Origin: Paulinella micropora
Taxonomy: Eukaryota > Cercozoa > Imbricatea > Euglyphida
Assembly: GCA_009731375.1 (NCBI GenBank)
Contig: BJOX01000064.1
Location: 45,506 to 109,505, forward strand
Direction: 5' to 3'
DNA: 64,000 bases
Position 1 is the stretch's first letter, and the number at the start of each line of letters is the position of its first letter. The translations under genes were made by a program, and so were the position numbers. Positions 1 to 21,482 of the stretch are shown piece by piece. The notes beneath the pieces are model-generated. The model saw only the letters and a list, made by a program, of their open reading frames with translations, made no database searches and was not told where the DNA came from.

Positions 1-289
1 NNNNNNNNNNNNNNNNNNNNNNNNNNNNNNNNNNNNNNNNNNNNNNNNNNNNNNNNNNNNNNNNNNNNNNNNNNNNNNNNNNNNNNNNNNNNNNNNNNNN
101 NNNNNNNNNNNNNNNNNNNNNNNNNNNNNNNNNNNNNNNNNNNNNNNNNNNNNNNNNNNNNNNNNNNNNNNNNNNNNNNNNNNNNNNNNNNNNNNNNNNN
201 NNNNNNNNNNNNNNNNNNNNNNNNNNNNNNNNNNNNNNNNNNNNNNNNNNNNNNNNNNNNNNNNNNNNNNNNNNNNNNNNNNNNNNNNN
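1..289. other. assembly gap
   Basis: Run of N. The 5' part of the thioredoxin reductase gene (FAD domain and first redox-active disulfide) must lie in or before this gap, because the first visible exon starts in the middle of the protein. Confidence 0.99.
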
Positions 290-336
<47 letters not shown>

Positions 337-356
337 TACTACTACTACTACTACTA

Positions 357-445
<89 letters not shown>

Positions 446-456
446 TACTACTACTA

Positions 457-494
<38 letters not shown>

Positions 495-496
495 AG
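290..496. repeat. (TAC)n then (CTG)n microsatellite
   Basis: Imperfect TAC trinucleotide array broken by single-base deletions, passing into CTG repeats just before a splice acceptor (TAG at 494-496). It is intronic sequence of the thioredoxin reductase gene. Confidence 0.95.
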
Positions 497-11762
<11,266 letters not shown>

Positions 11763-12030
11763 GCCTCCTGGCAGAAGCGCACATACGCAAATCGACCTCA
11801 CGCGACGAGAGAACGGATAGGGAGATTAACTTTGTCTCGTTCAGGTTTTTTCTGTACGTTTGCGTGTGTGCTTCTTCTTCAGGAGGCTCACTGAGGTGAT
11901 AGCGGGGTTTTGTCCCGTCTATCTATTCTATCTGCCTATCTGTCTGTCTGTTCATATACTTTTTTCTTCTCTCTCTTCACTTGTCATTCTAGCAATCAGT
12001 CTGTTTTTCATCGAAGAGACAGGTCAGGGG

Positions 12031-12097
12031 TTAAGAGTGTCATGAAGAGTAAGCTGCAAAGGTTTTTTAAGACCGATCTTACTCGGAAAGCTCTTTC
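12031..12097 (+). promoter_or_regulatory. SECIS-like element, copy 1
   Basis: SECIS hairpins in 3' UTRs direct UGA decoding as selenocysteine. Here AAGAG (12033-12037) pairs with CTCTT (12091-12095). The quartet strands are ATGA (12042-12045) and GA (12086-12087). Helix II is GAGTAAG (12047-12053) with CTTACTC (12078-12084). AA (12058-12059) follows ATGA by 12 nt, the canonical spacing. Helix II is only 7 bp before a large apical loop, shorter than usual, so this needs a covariance-model score. Confidence 0.6.
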
Positions 12098-12153
12098 CTC
12101 TTACTGGGCTTTGTCCCGTCTATCTATTCACTTATCTATATGTCTATGTATTC

Positions 12154-12201
<48 letters not shown>

Positions 12202-12254
12202 CACTTGTCGATCTAGCAATCTGTCTGTGTTTCATCCCAAAGACAGGTCAAGGG

Positions 12255-12322
12255 TTAGGAGTGTCATGAAGAGTAAGCTGTCAAGGTTTTTTTTCGACCG
12301 ATCTCACTCGGAAAAGCTCTGC
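12255..12322 (+). promoter_or_regulatory. SECIS-like element, copy 2
   Basis: Tandem duplicate of copy 1. ATGA at 12266-12269, GAGTAAG at 12271-12277 paired with CTCACTC at 12303-12309 (one A-C mismatch), AA at 12283-12284, GA at 12311-12312. The lower stem is weaker than in copy 1. It may be a decaying duplicate or a second working element. Confidence 0.45.
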
Positions 12323-12330
12323 CCTGTTAC

Positions 12331-13215
12331 TGTCAGTCTGGACTACGGTCTTACTGAATGCGTCCAAGCAAGAACATCATCCAACCTGCTTGTTTTTCTC
12401 GATAGCCGTGAGAAGTGTGAAGCTATGATTTGAGAGCTCCGTACAAGGAATTTCAAGCGACATAATGCTCAGCATATTACGAATATTGTCTCTCAACATA
12501 CTGTTGGAGAAAAGCAAGCTCTCAATTGGAGGATTAAGGGTCATGCCGCTTGTACATAATCTGTATTAAGTAATATCTAACTCTGTTCAGATGTATTAAA
12601 TATATTAAACTAGGAGCGAAGCTATTGGGCGCTTGTTCAGAACAGTCCGACGGCATTGTGACTCTTCGTTTTGTCGGAACTCAAAACGGTTCCGACGTGA
12701 TGAAAAGCCGTGACCGACAGCCTGATACCACACAGCCTGCCAGTGATTTTGAAAAGCACTCTCCGACCGCCGACTAAGAACCCTACGAATGTACATGACC
12801 AAAATCGACCCCCTGGAAATTAAACAAAGTATATATTTAGGCCTTGCGTGCGGTGCTAAAACTTAGGGAAATAGCTATTGAAGAGCTTCAGAGAGTGAAA
12901 ACTCCGGTCGGTAGGTCAAAAAACAGTCATTTCATGAATTTTGGCTTTTTTGGCCTGTGAGGATGGCAGAAACACGATCGGTATGTAGCCGGACGGAAGC
13001 GGCCGGGAGCGGCGGTGTGCTAGCCAGATCGGTTGGGATCTGGAGAAGAGTGAAACATTAATCAAGTTTCAAGTTAATGCAGCATTTCTGTGTGGTGAGC
13101 GGCTTTAAGCAGTTAATGCTTTGCGGTTCAGTCATACAGAGGTTAGTAGGGTTATTGGCGGTGAAGCCACTTGAAGTGTCCGGTCACAGCCTCTATTAAT
13201 TTTAATAAAGAGACA
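12331..13215. other. No gene recognised
   Basis: Moderately AT-rich unique sequence with only short open frames. Part of it (12331-12560) has protein-like stretches broken by stops, possibly an old retroelement remnant, but I cannot assign a family. Confidence 0.5.
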
Positions 13216-13219
13216 ACTT

Positions 13220-13467
13220 TGTAGGCATCACCCCCCGGATAGCCGGTAAAAAGTTGTTTTTTTTTTTGTCAGGTGCACCTAGTTTCTTCCCCTTATTTCA
13301 ATATCGTTTGGCCGGATTTGACCTAATGCCATTTTAACCTTGGTCTGTTGCCGCTTTCTTTTGTGCGGTTTCACTGAGCTAATATAACGAGACATCATTC
13401 TCCTTTGTGGATTTGTGTTTGGTTGTATTACCGACTTTTTAACGAGCTATCTTCGGGGATTTTAACA
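13220..13467 (+). mobile_element. Solo LTR of the element 1 family
   Basis: Begins TGTAGGCATCACC and ends TTTTAACA. It is collinear over its length with the LTRs at 17776-17999 and 28116-28352 but more diverged. It is flanked by a perfect 4-bp target duplication, ACTT at 13216-13219 and 13468-13471. No internal element sequence lies on either side, so it is a solo LTR left by LTR-LTR recombination. It contains the GAGCTAATA segment that the left LTR of element 1 lacks. Confidence 0.85.
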
Positions 13468-13471
13468 ACTT

Positions 13472-14843
13472 GAGTCTGAATGCAGAGACAATCTTTCAAT
13501 CAGTCATGGCCATTTGTGAAAGAAAGGAAAAGTGACAAGCCGGGGTGACGTCACTACTCGGTGGCAAAACTGGAACTACACTACTAGTAGGTGTTGGTTC
13601 AGACATTCCGGGCAAGAAAATAAGATGAATTACTTCAAGTAGTACTAAAGGTAATAGTATGGAAATCCTAAAGTTCAGGACTAAAATGAAGTCACGTTGA
13701 ATAGTGACAAAAAGGCAATTGATTGCATCCGTCTAACTTAGGATAAAATTATAGTATTATATACAACTTGACTAAAATTGAAGTTAATATAATATTAATA
13801 ATTCTATGGGCCGAGCCGGAATAACGCCTCAGAGTCGCCACCCCCCGAAATCCAAATTTCATAACTCAGGCTGCGAAGTTAAGAAAATGGATTTCCAATA
13901 GGATAATCTCATTAGAATTATTATTAATACTAATTGTCGTCCATGACTCTAGGACGGCTCATAATTCAGCAATATGATCAAGTAACACATACATATGAGT
14001 ATAGTATTAATATATGTATAAAGCAATTTCAAATTTTTCAAGCGCTTCCCGGCGTATATGGGTATCGTTCGGAAAAATTTAGAAATTGAAGGGATAAAGG
14101 AATAAAACAACACAATGATAACCGTTTCAAGAACAAGAAATATATTGTTAGCATATGAAGCAAAAGCAACAAAGGACGCAAAATCGAGTCAATCATATAT
14201 CAGACAGTGTAACAAAACCAAACAGTACACAACGTATTAATAAGATTATCAAGTTATGATTGCTAACTTTTAAAAAAATGGTGTGAGGATCAAAAAGGGC
14301 AGCCCAAGGGCCGATCAACTCCCTCATTCGTCATTTCCTCGTATGCATAGGGAAAGAAAAAGAATGAAACAACACAAAAGAACATGATGACAAAGACACA
14401 TTAGGCGCTCTCCACATTCAGTCACTAGCTCTCACGCTTACTAGATTGCTCACGCTATCACACACCCCCCGAGCTCTATGACCATACGCTATCATAATCA
14501 TTACATAAGCCGCTCACAATCATCAATTCTAAATATCTTCACTAGTTCATGCTCTCTAATGACTAGTAATGCTCTAACTATAAACGCAAACTGAAATAGT
14601 GCAGGTAGCTAGTCTGAACTACTCACTCAACGTTAAATCAAAGAATAAGCGAAAGAATAACTACCTGCAGATAAAATCATGCAATACAAGCAAAAATGTA
14701 AGATAAATGATAAAAGAGACATAATGAGTCAACACATAACGCATTGGGGTACTGAGCATAGTAATAAGTGACTGTATGTATAATATTGCAACGACACTGA
14801 GTCTCAGACCGAAGAGAAGTGACTCTCAGAATCATAGTATATG
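13472..14843. other. No gene recognised
   Basis: AT-rich unique sequence without a convincing open frame, RNA gene or repeat. Confidence 0.5.
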
Positions 14844-15425
14844 TTACTGTTCTTCCGACCAATGCTTATGTTGCTTGTAGAAATCCTTGAAGAGCGACAT
14901 GCTCAAAGCAACAACATTCCACACTTCTGCTTGAACTCGTCTTGCAGCTGTCATGTTGAAGTCCGCCAACCTGTCGGTAGAAGCCATCATTCTGGACGCC
15001 AGCCTCTCAGGCGTCCAGTATGGAGTTCCCATCCCCACAGCTTCCGAGATTAGGACAATCATCGATATCTCAGCAGCTACCATTACATTAGCCACTGTAG
15101 TCTGTCCCACCACGATTGCAGAGCACACATCTCTCGTAGCTCCAGTTCCCAGGGCATCAGCGACTGTCTTGACAGTCTGTGCTACCCTTATCGACGGAAG
15201 TTGATCAGCCCAACTGTTCCCAGTCAGACGTGCTTGCCAAATTGCCTGTAAATCCTCCATCAGACGAGTAGATGTCCCAGCAATCACAGGAGTGGTCCCT
15301 CCTGAGGACGAAGAACTCGTGCCCAAGGCTGGTGTAAGCCCCAGGCTTCGTATACCGACCGACAGAGGCATCCTCAGGCCTCCGACACTACCACTATACG
15401 GTGTAGCGTACGGACTTCCTATCAT
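14844..15425 (-). CDS. Unrecognised protein or exon, 193 residues from the first ATG
   Basis: An open frame with an ATG at 15423-15425 and a stop at 14844. It is also open upstream to a good acceptor context (pyrimidine-rich, then ATTGCAG, near 15440), so it may be a last exon. The protein starts MIGSPYATPYSGS, has a Ser/Gly/Thr-rich stretch (SSSSSGGTT), then a long helical Ala/Val-rich region (TVADALG, VVGQTTVANVMVAAEISMIVLIS), and ends FKDFYKQHKHWSEEQ. No domain is recognised. The composition is more protein-like than the surroundings, and 580 bases of open frame in AT-rich DNA is unlikely by chance. It could be a host gene or a Gag-like remnant. Confidence 0.45.
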   Translation of the reverse strand: MIGSPYATPYSGSVGGLRMPLSVGIRSLGLTPALGTSSSSSGGTTPVIAGTSTRLMEDLQAIWQARLTGNSWADQLPSIRVAQTVKTVADALGTGATRDVCSAIVVGQTTVANVMVAAEISMIVLISEAVGMGTPYWTPERLASRMMASTDRLADFNMTAARRVQAEVWNVVALSMSLFKDFYKQHKHWSEEQ

Positions 15426-15443
15426 TCTCCTTCTCCTCTGCAA

Positions 15444-17771
15444 TGACTCCTAACATGTAAGAGTGAGGGAAAGAACAGAGAGATGAGACAAAAACAGAAG
15501 GCACACAACACACACACACAACACTGCTTCCAAACAGCTTATGTGCTATGTCTGTGTATCCTTGCTACCTTGTTCAAGTCAAAACCAGACGTGTGTACTC
15601 CTATTTCCTCAGCACACACAATCTGTTTCTATCCCTCTCCCCCTAAGGGAGTCCAACTAACTTAAACAAAACTTGAAAAAGGTCAACACCCTTTTCTGTT
15701 CGGATTTTCAAGGTGTCAAAAACCCCAAGAAAATCAAAGCGAGAAAAACGTGAAAACTTTGGCTTTTTGTGAACCTCACGAAAAGCAAAAGCAAACCGCT
15801 TAACTTTTGAAGTTGTTACTGAGAGATTCCAGTAACCGGAACAGCTACCCAGACACTTAGTCGTCACTCAACGGTAGAGTCAAGTAACGACAAGCCGGAC
15901 GACACTCAATGTCATTATGTATTGTGCGGGCCGGCCGACATTTAATTTCATATGTAAGTTCTCCTATGGGCGAGTGGTCGTTAGCATAATAAACATAGAT
16001 CCGTTAAACTTTATCATATAAAAATTGTACATTTCAAAACTATAAGTAAAAACATTTAATTTAATGAAAGAATCATTGAAAAATAGTAAAAACTGACTTC
16101 AAACCAATCGATTTCCCGTCGCCCACCGCTTTTTCCCAACTAATTTGCACACCCCCCACCGGGAAAAACTAGTCACCTTGCCACCTCAAAAAATGGTGCT
16201 TGTGATGACCAAAAATCAGAGTCAGTTTTCATATGTTCCCTGTATGCTCTTTAATAAATTCTTATATAATATCTTTCTATGTATGCTTATAATTAAATGT
16301 ACAAAGTTTTTTTAACAAAAAGGAAAACTTAAGCCTGCAAACAAACCGGCCAAAATCAGCAAAAATAGGGCATAAGGCCCTCACTCAGAAATTTTTTTAT
16401 TTAAATACAAGGCAGGAACAAGTACAGAAAGTGAAGGAAATCAAAGATACTATTTAATAAAAGCATTTTGTACAGAAAGTGCAGAAAAAAATTGAAAATC
16501 TCTAAAGATTTCACCCATGATTTTTTTAGCCTGTCTGCAGCCCAGAACAGATCACCAACAGCAGAGTTACAAAGAAAGGAGCAGTAGTTCAACATATGCA
16601 AAACAAAGACCGTGTGATTGTGAATAGATTCAGCACATTACATTCCCAGAAAAGCATACACAACACATATAGGAGCGATACAAAACAGGTGCAAAAAAGG
16701 GCTTCAGGGAAGAAAGAACAACACAGCTACAGATAAGTTTACAACACACCATTTTGCAGACAGCATGTGCACAACGTTTGGAAAGACTGTGCAATGCCAC
16801 GGGACGTGAAAGTATGCATGAGAAACACACACAAAAAAAATTTAGTGCGGCCTTCACTTCAAAGGCTACGTATGTCGATAGGCCTGTCTGTTCAAATATT
16901 TTTTGGAAATTTTTCTGGTTTCCTCTCCGGGAATTAGCATGGTCTTGTCAAATATTGCCACAGAAATTCACGGGCCGGCACCACCAAAATCATGTCGGAG
17001 GTCAAGTACTTCAAAGCAGGTAAATGTTCAAACCACATCGTTTCAAGCAAAAGCAAGCATGACACACGTGTTTGTTTTAGAAAACAGGGGTAGCACACTA
17101 TTTTTCACCCTTATTTTCGACCGCAATTTTCACTTCTCAGGACATAGCAAGTATGGTGTTTTTAACTGAAAAATGCTGTTTGCATGATGCACTCTGCACT
17201 CATTTTTACACACAAGTGCACCAATGAATTCATATGTTATGTTGAGTAATCCCGCCTCAGTGTTTTTGCATAGAAGTACGGTACCAAAAAAAAATCTAGG
17301 AAAACATAGGTCGAAAATAGTTTGTCAAAATTCAGAACATACTCTGGAACACAGCAATACCTTTAATACACTGAAAAACTAAACCTCCTGCTACCTATTC
17401 CCAGTAAAAACATTGAATTCTGTGCAAGCAGCTGCACTTCAAAATCTTGAATATTGAATGAGTTTACCTGCTTTGAAGTTGATGAGGGCTCTAACGACCA
17501 CCGTAGTAGAACCTACATATGTCAACTTTTTTTTAATTTCAATGCTAACTTTTTTGTTATAAGTTTTTTTTCAAATTTTTTTTACAGATGATAATTTGAA
17601 TGTCGCCAGTAATAATAAGATAATAACATACAAAAGTTCTGAACGAAATCGAAAACTAATTAGTGAAGTCGAAACGTCGTGCAGAGGAGAATCTAACTGG
17701 CTGGTCAAAAAGAGTGAAAAAGTCAACGGTGATGATTTTGACAGGTTGTTAAAGTGCTCAGTCTGACATAA
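15444..17771. other. Mostly featureless AT-rich DNA; inverted 17-bp motif
   Basis: No convincing coding region. ACTTCAAAGCAGGTAAA at about 17008-17024 recurs inverted at 17463-17479. The segment 17640-17760 matches, in inverted orientation, DNA at about 52735-52920 (separate finding). Confidence 0.5.
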
Positions 17772-17775
17772 TACT

Positions 17776-17999
17776 TGTAGGCATCACCCCCGGATAGCCG
17801 GTAAAAAGTACCTTTTCCTGGTGACAGGTGCACCGGCTTGTTTTTCAGTATTATTTGTCCGGATTGGACCTGATGACATTTTATTCCTGGTCTGTTGCCG
17901 TTTTTCTTTTTGGCTTCACTCGAGACATCATTCTCATTCTTGAGGACTGTGTTTGGTTGTATTACCGACTTTTTACGAGCTATCGTTGGGGGCATTACA
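17776..17999 (+). repeat. 5' LTR of element 1
   Basis: Starts TGTAGGCATC, ends GGCATTACA. 224 bp, missing a 13-bp GAGCTAATACAA-type segment present in the 3' LTR and the solo LTR. Confidence 0.9.
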
Positions 18000-18001
18000 T
18001 T

Positions 18002-18019
18002 TGGAGTCCACATCACTAG
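18002..18019 (+). other. Primer-binding site of element 1
   Basis: TGGAGTCCACATCACTAG starts two bases after the 5' LTR, the usual place and the usual TGG start (complement of a tRNA 3' CCA). The first eight bases are shared with element 2's site. Confidence 0.75.
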
Positions 18020-18785
18020 GGTGATTTCTTTCTGCTTTGCCACACAGGCAACAGAGTGAATTTTCACTGACCTGTCTCACACGGGGACGTCAGACGAAAA
18101 CAAATACTCCAACACAGCTCCCTCATAACTCTTTCACAAAACAAATAATTTGATTGGTCTCAAGCAGGTGTCTCGTACCCTCTAGCCCAATCAGTATCTG
18201 TGTGCTCACAAGGAGACATCAGATACAAACTCTCTGTCGTTCTTGCTGTTCTCACACAGAGACCAAGAAGAAGGAGGTGGACAGAAGAGTGAAGGAACAC
18301 ACACAAAACACAAACAAGCATAGGGACAGGAGCACAACACTCTACCCTTCTAGTTTGTGCATTTATCTGCATTATCTCACACATACGTCAGAGTATTTTT
18401 GCAAATCTCTGATCGTTTTCTAAAGGTAGGTCTGAGAACCTATCCGACCGACTGTCGACTTCTCAAGGAGAGCTTTTCTAGCTTCTCTATTACTATCTGT
18501 GTGTAGGTCCAAGTGCCTCATACTAGATACAATATAGAAAAGAAGGAGGAGAAAGTAATCTGAGTAAGGAGAACAAGAAATCGGAGAAAGTCTCAAAGAC
18601 TATTTTTCTCAAACAAAAACAAACATACAAACAGTGTTTCATAGAGGACAGGGAATCTTATCCTACCCTCTCTATTAGTTTCTCTCTTCACTAGTCAATC
18701 GACTGAAGGAGGAACAGAACACAAACGAACAAAAACCAAACATAGGAGCTGACACTGTCCTCCTGTTGATCACTACTACGACATC

Positions 18786-21482
18786 ATGTCGACAGAGACC
18801 GCCGAAGTGAGTGAATTCTCGGAGGCAGATCAAAGAAGAGAAGAAGAAGAAGCAGGAGGAGGAGGAGGAAGAGGATTGAATGAAGGAGGAGGAGGAGGAT
18901 TGAATGAAGGAGGAGGAGGAGATGAAGGAGTAGGAGGAGGAGTAGAAGAGGGCTGGGATGATGAAGGAAGATATGGAGGAGACGAAGATGAAGGAGGATT
19001 TGAACAAGAAGAGACGGGAGGAGGAGGAGCATATGGTAATCCCTTACCACCTGCCTACACGGGAGGAGGAGGACGAAAAATGATCGACTTGATTCATAGT
19101 GATGGAGAGGAGATCACAGTGGAGGAACAACAGTGGGTGCAAGACCACTATGACCTCACTAAAAAAGAGTTTGATAACAAGATGGGGGTAGAGAAGGATA
19201 CCTATGTGTGGATCCCTCAGGATCAAAGAAGAGAGAAAAGTCGTGCTAAAAAGGATGTCTATATCCTATTATCAAACACAGCACAGCTCCTCGGCAAACT
19301 GGTCTCTGATCCAGAAGAGAGAAAGAAGATACAGCATATCAAGTTTGGGGACACACACACCCACCTTGAATTACTCGATGCTATCTTTGGGGTGTACACT
19401 CAAACCCTGATTTGGGAACGTACATACGGCCCACGATGTGAGGGTTACCTCCAGTACACAAACCCAAGAGCAACGGCCAGATTCCTCGCGACTGGTCAGG
19501 AGGCAGTCGATGTAACAAAAATGAAGACCAATCTGGGTTCGAAAAACTCGAGTGGCATATTTCATTTTTTTACAATGGAAATAAAGGCCTTGGAGGAGGG
19601 GAAGGCAGAGATGGAAAAAAGCATTAAGGCAGCAGGAGAAACTCATCCTGTGATTGATGAGTTAGAGAAGACCGACAGAGTTCTGACCAAGATCAGACTG
19701 TTGATGGGTGCGTTACTGCACAAGGAGGCATGGAAGAGATGGATTCCTACCAAGGATCACTCTGTCCTTAAATCACTTAGTAACGCACCACCGGTCGCCA
19801 ACAAAGCAGGTGTTGACCAATATGTGGAGAAATATAATTTTCTCAGATCTGCTTCTGAATTGGTGGCCTTTATCACTCATGCTCAAAAGCTGGTGATATC
19901 TGAGAAGAAGAAGGCGAAAGAGAATGAGGAGTTCGAGAAGACGATGAGACTGGAAAGAATGAAAGCAAAAGTGAGTGGTGCAAAGACACACCCTCCGACA
20001 TATTTGACCCCACCAGCTCCTGCCCCACCAGCCCCTGCACCCTCGGGCTCAACTACGGTGGTGGTCACAAACACGGAGAAGAAGGACAGACAGAACATCA
20101 TAAATGCCTTCAAGGGGAAGAAAGGAGGAGTGGCAAGTCTCATGCTATATGCCAAGACGAGCTCAGACAAAGACTCTGATGCTTCGCTTTTGAGCAAGCT
20201 CAAAGAGATCAATGCCTGCATGAAGGCTTTTCCTTGCGACGAAACGCAGGAATACGAGGCCCTTGTTACTGTTTTTGACCAATCTCTAGTCTCGGAGGGA
20301 TTTGATCTGACACAGTACAAGTTTTTGAGAAAGAAGGAGGAGATTAAGAGAAACAATGCAACAGGCCTAGACGCTCAGTGTGAACTGGCGGTGGCCACAC
20401 TCATTTCATATTTTCAATCTCATGGATACCAGCATCTCTGCACTGGTACTCTCATAGGATTTGAAATCTTTGAGACAGTGGCGATGAGTTTGAGGAGTGC
20501 TGTTGGCTTGGCGGCGACCCTTACGGAGGTAGTTTCCTCCTATGGGCTATTCTATGGCCGCAAGTCGATCATCCTCTATTTCTTTTCGGCGTTACACACA
20601 GTTAACCCGAGTAAGCTTACTCAGCTCATACAACAATGCTCGACGTTTAGCTCAGTGAAGTCCAAGAACTTCCTCGAGACACACGTGTTCGAAAATACGG
20701 TTCAAAGCGTTGCTCCGTCAGCACTGTTTCAAGAAGTGATGAGTGCATGCTCAAACATGGACTCGCTCACGGAGGCACATACGGCACAGGCAGGCGGTGT
20801 ACCTGTTGGCGCACAAGCCACGTACACAAACAGAGTTGCCGGTTGGAAGAGACAGAGAGAGCCAGACCTGAAGACCGCATGTTGGAGGTGGTTCGCGGGC
20901 TTGCAGTGTAAGGCACAGATGGAGAACAGAGACTGCTCTTTCAATCATGATAGGCAGAACCCAACAGCAAGGGCAAATTTTCTGAGCAGGACGGAAGGCA
21001 AGGAACCGGGCCTTTTCAATATGCTTCAGATTGCCGCTGTGAACGAAGGTTGGTATGCCAATATGTGTGATGATGAGGAGTTACGAGAGGCAATCATTAC
21101 CTACATGAAGAGGATGAAGGAGAAGAAGGAGGAAAGGGAGAGACAAAAGAACTTAAAGGCCTCTCAAAGAGGACGAGAAGGAGGAGCAGGAGCAGGAGGA
21201 GGAGGAGGAGGAGGAGGAGGAGGACGAGGACGAGGAACATGGAGAGGAGCCTCGAGGTGGCAGGGAACCCCTCAGAGAGGAAGAGGAGGAGGTCGGGGAT
21301 ATACCCCTTATGGAGGGAGAGCTGTTCGAGCTCCAGCCCCCCCACCCAGAGGAGGAGGAGGCTCGTGGGCAAGCTCCAACCCAAATTTCGGTCGAGCTCA
21401 GGCCTACAACACTGCCTCGGAGACCGATACGTCATCCTACCCGGACACTACTCAAGGTAATCGTTTCGAGGTGGTGGAATGA
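18786..21482 (+). CDS. gag: Gag polyprotein of element 1, ends at UGA
   Basis: 898 residues. It forms the virus-like particle and binds element RNA. The N-terminus is Glu/Gly-rich low-complexity (about 1-80). PPAY at about 88-91 fits the PPxY late-domain pattern. A long helical capsid-like middle follows, with a Pro/Ala linker near 405-420 (TPPAPAPPAPAPS). A CCCH-type zinc finger lies at 699-721 (C-x8-C-x8-C-x3-H, CWRWF...CSFNH) in place of the usual CCHC knuckle. The tail is Arg/Gly-rich (about 797-870, RGG-like), typical of RNA binding. The ATG at 18786 is the first in-frame start. The stop is UGA followed by C, and the same frame stays open into pol, which suggests readthrough. Assignment as Gag rests on position and composition; I see no capsid sequence match. 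Confidence 0.85.
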   Translation: MSTETAEVSEFSEADQRREEEEAGGGGGRGLNEGGGGGLNEGGGGDEGVGGGVEEGWDDEGRYGGDEDEGGFEQEETGGGGAYGNPLPPAYTGGGGRKMIDLIHSDGEEITVEEQQWVQDHYDLTKKEFDNKMGVEKDTYVWIPQDQRREKSRAKKDVYILLSNTAQLLGKLVSDPEERKKIQHIKFGDTHTHLELLDAIFGVYTQTLIWERTYGPRCEGYLQYTNPRATARFLATGQEAVDVTKMKTNLGSKNSSGIFHFFTMEIKALEEGKAEMEKSIKAAGETHPVIDELEKTDRVLTKIRLLMGALLHKEAWKRWIPTKDHSVLKSLSNAPPVANKAGVDQYVEKYNFLRSASELVAFITHAQKLVISEKKKAKENEEFEKTMRLERMKAKVSGAKTHPPTYLTPPAPAPPAPAPSGSTTVVVTNTEKKDRQNIINAFKGKKGGVASLMLYAKTSSDKDSDASLLSKLKEINACMKAFPCDETQEYEALVTVFDQSLVSEGFDLTQYKFLRKKEEIKRNNATGLDAQCELAVATLISYFQSHGYQHLCTGTLIGFEIFETVAMSLRSAVGLAATLTEVVSSYGLFYGRKSIILYFFSALHTVNPSKLTQLIQQCSTFSSVKSKNFLETHVFENTVQSVAPSALFQEVMSACSNMDSLTEAHTAQAGGVPVGAQATYTNRVAGWKRQREPDLKTACWRWFAGLQCKAQMENRDCSFNHDRQNPTARANFLSRTEGKEPGLFNMLQIAAVNEGWYANMCDDEELREAIITYMKRMKEKKEERERQKNLKASQRGREGGAGAGGGGGGGGGGRGRGTWRGASRWQGTPQRGRGGGRGYTPYGGRAVRAPAPPPRGGGGSWASSNPNFGRAQAYNTASETDTSSYPDTTQGNRFEVVE
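21480..21482 (+). promoter_or_regulatory. Gag-Pol UGA readthrough site
   Basis: gag and pol are in the same frame with a single UGA between them, followed by CTG. No stop separates it from pol and no ATG lies in pol for about 48 codons, so suppression of this stop is the simplest way to make Gag-Pol. UGA-C is known as a leaky context. Readthrough is inferred. Confidence 0.65.

Larger units (their letters stand above)
11763..12330 (+). repeat. 3' UTR with a roughly 210-bp tandem duplication
   Basis: Segments 11905-12116 and 12117-12330 are diverged tandem copies. Both run from TTTTGTCCCG/CTTTGTCCCG through a pyrimidine tract, a TAGCAATC stretch, AGACAGGTCA and the SECIS-like hairpin. The (CT)n part is expanded in copy 2. 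Open frames here are short and not conserved between copies, so I treat the region as 3' UTR. Confidence 0.7.
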
